Below are positions 47,540-47,732 of a DNA stretch of 47,732 bases, piece by piece; positions within the stretch are counted from its first letter, which is position 1; the number at the start of each line of letters is the position of its first letter. Origin of the DNA: Vreelandella olivaria (GTDB taxonomy: Bacteria; Pseudomonadota; Gammaproteobacteria; Pseudomonadales; Halomonadaceae); assembly GCF_023507745.1 (NCBI RefSeq), contig NZ_JALPZO010000118.1:1-47732 (forward strand), given 5' to 3'. The notes under the pieces are model-generated. The model saw only the letters and a program-made list of their open reading frames with translations, was not told the origin of the DNA and ran no database searches. The position numbers and the translations under genes were made by a program.

Positions 47540-47732
47540 ATGACGAGCACGGGACTGCACTTCACCATCACACTGCCCGGCGTGGATGAGATCGCGGTGA
47601 TCGATTTTACCCACCGGGAAGCCCTCTCCCAGCCCTTTGAACTCACCGTTAATCTGGCAAGCCGGGACAGCAACCTGGATGCCGCCGAGCTGCTGGACCG
47701 TGAGGCCTGCTTAACCATCTGGCAGGATGGCC
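47540..47732 (+). CDS. vgrG: T6SS spike protein VgrG (TssI), N-terminal part, cut by window end
   Basis: The first 64 codons of a VgrG: MTSTGLHFTITLPGVDE, then FTHREALSQPFELTVNLASRDSN and DAAELLDREACLTIWQDG. These match the N-terminal gp27-like domain, where loading and C-terminal extensions cannot be seen. The start at 47540 has GGGAG upstream. VgrG trimers cap the Hcp tube and carry PAAR. Whether this VgrG is evolved (C-terminal effector) lies beyond the window. Confidence 0.9.
   Translation, partial: MTSTGLHFTITLPGVDEIAVIDFTHREALSQPFELTVNLASRDSNLDAAELLDREACLTIWQDG

Overview
The window looks like chromosomal DNA of a gammaproteobacterium, most likely a Halomonas-type member of the Halomonadaceae. 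This rests on protein sequence character and on the order rpsT-murJ-ribF-ileS-lspA-fkpB-ispH-pilE, which is shared with Pseudomonas and its relatives. It is an inference; no database was searched. Most of the DNA is moderately GC-rich. Two stretches are clearly AT-rich: about 3600-9850 (glycan genes) and about 26640-27200 (the intergenic region between hcp and tssB).

Layout. 1-126 is the end of an IS3-type insertion sequence. 200-948 (minus) holds a small coiled-coil protein gene and a DUF2335-like membrane protein gene broken by a frameshift. 1342-5843 (plus) encodes a very large multidomain glycosyltransferase and a GT2 glycosyltransferase. Facing them, 5961-11780 (minus) is a tightly overlapping six-gene operon. 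It runs rfbB, rfbA, a VioA-type sugar aminotransferase, an ATP-grasp ligase, a ParB/sulfiredoxin-like protein of unknown role and a SAM methyltransferase. Together these suggest synthesis of dTDP-viosamine (dTDP-Qui4N) followed by N-acylation or aminoacylation and methylation, to decorate a surface glycan or flagellin.

12055-14588 carries a small membrane-anchored protein, an Rpn-family nuclease and an orphan MinD/ParA-like ATPase. 14884-24918 is the conserved housekeeping block: rpsT with its terminator, murJ, ribF-ileS-lspA-fkpB-ispH, then a reduced set of minor type IV pilins (pilE, pilV-, pilW- and pilX-like, with no pilY1 or fimT/fimU). trpS follows at 24968 and ends in a strong terminator shared with the convergent hcp.

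The rest (26056-47732) is a nearly complete type VI secretion system. hcp is divergent from tssB-tssC-tssE-tssF-tssG-fha-tssJ-tssK-tssL-clpV-vasH-vasI-tssA-tssM, followed by a GNAT-like protein, a PAAR spike-tip protein and the start of vgrG, which is cut by the window end. The core order matches the large vas cluster of Vibrio cholerae, but a GNAT-fold protein and PAAR lie where vasL is found there. A sigma54-type activator inside the operon and two large inverted repeats in the hcp-tssB intergenic region point to dedicated regulation.

The most notable unexplained items are: the viosamine-modification operon with its ParB-like member; the abrupt composition change inside the giant glycosyltransferase gene; a TIR-bounded MITE-like element before ispH; a hairpin that buries the pilE ribosome binding site; and the T6SS-linked GNAT protein.
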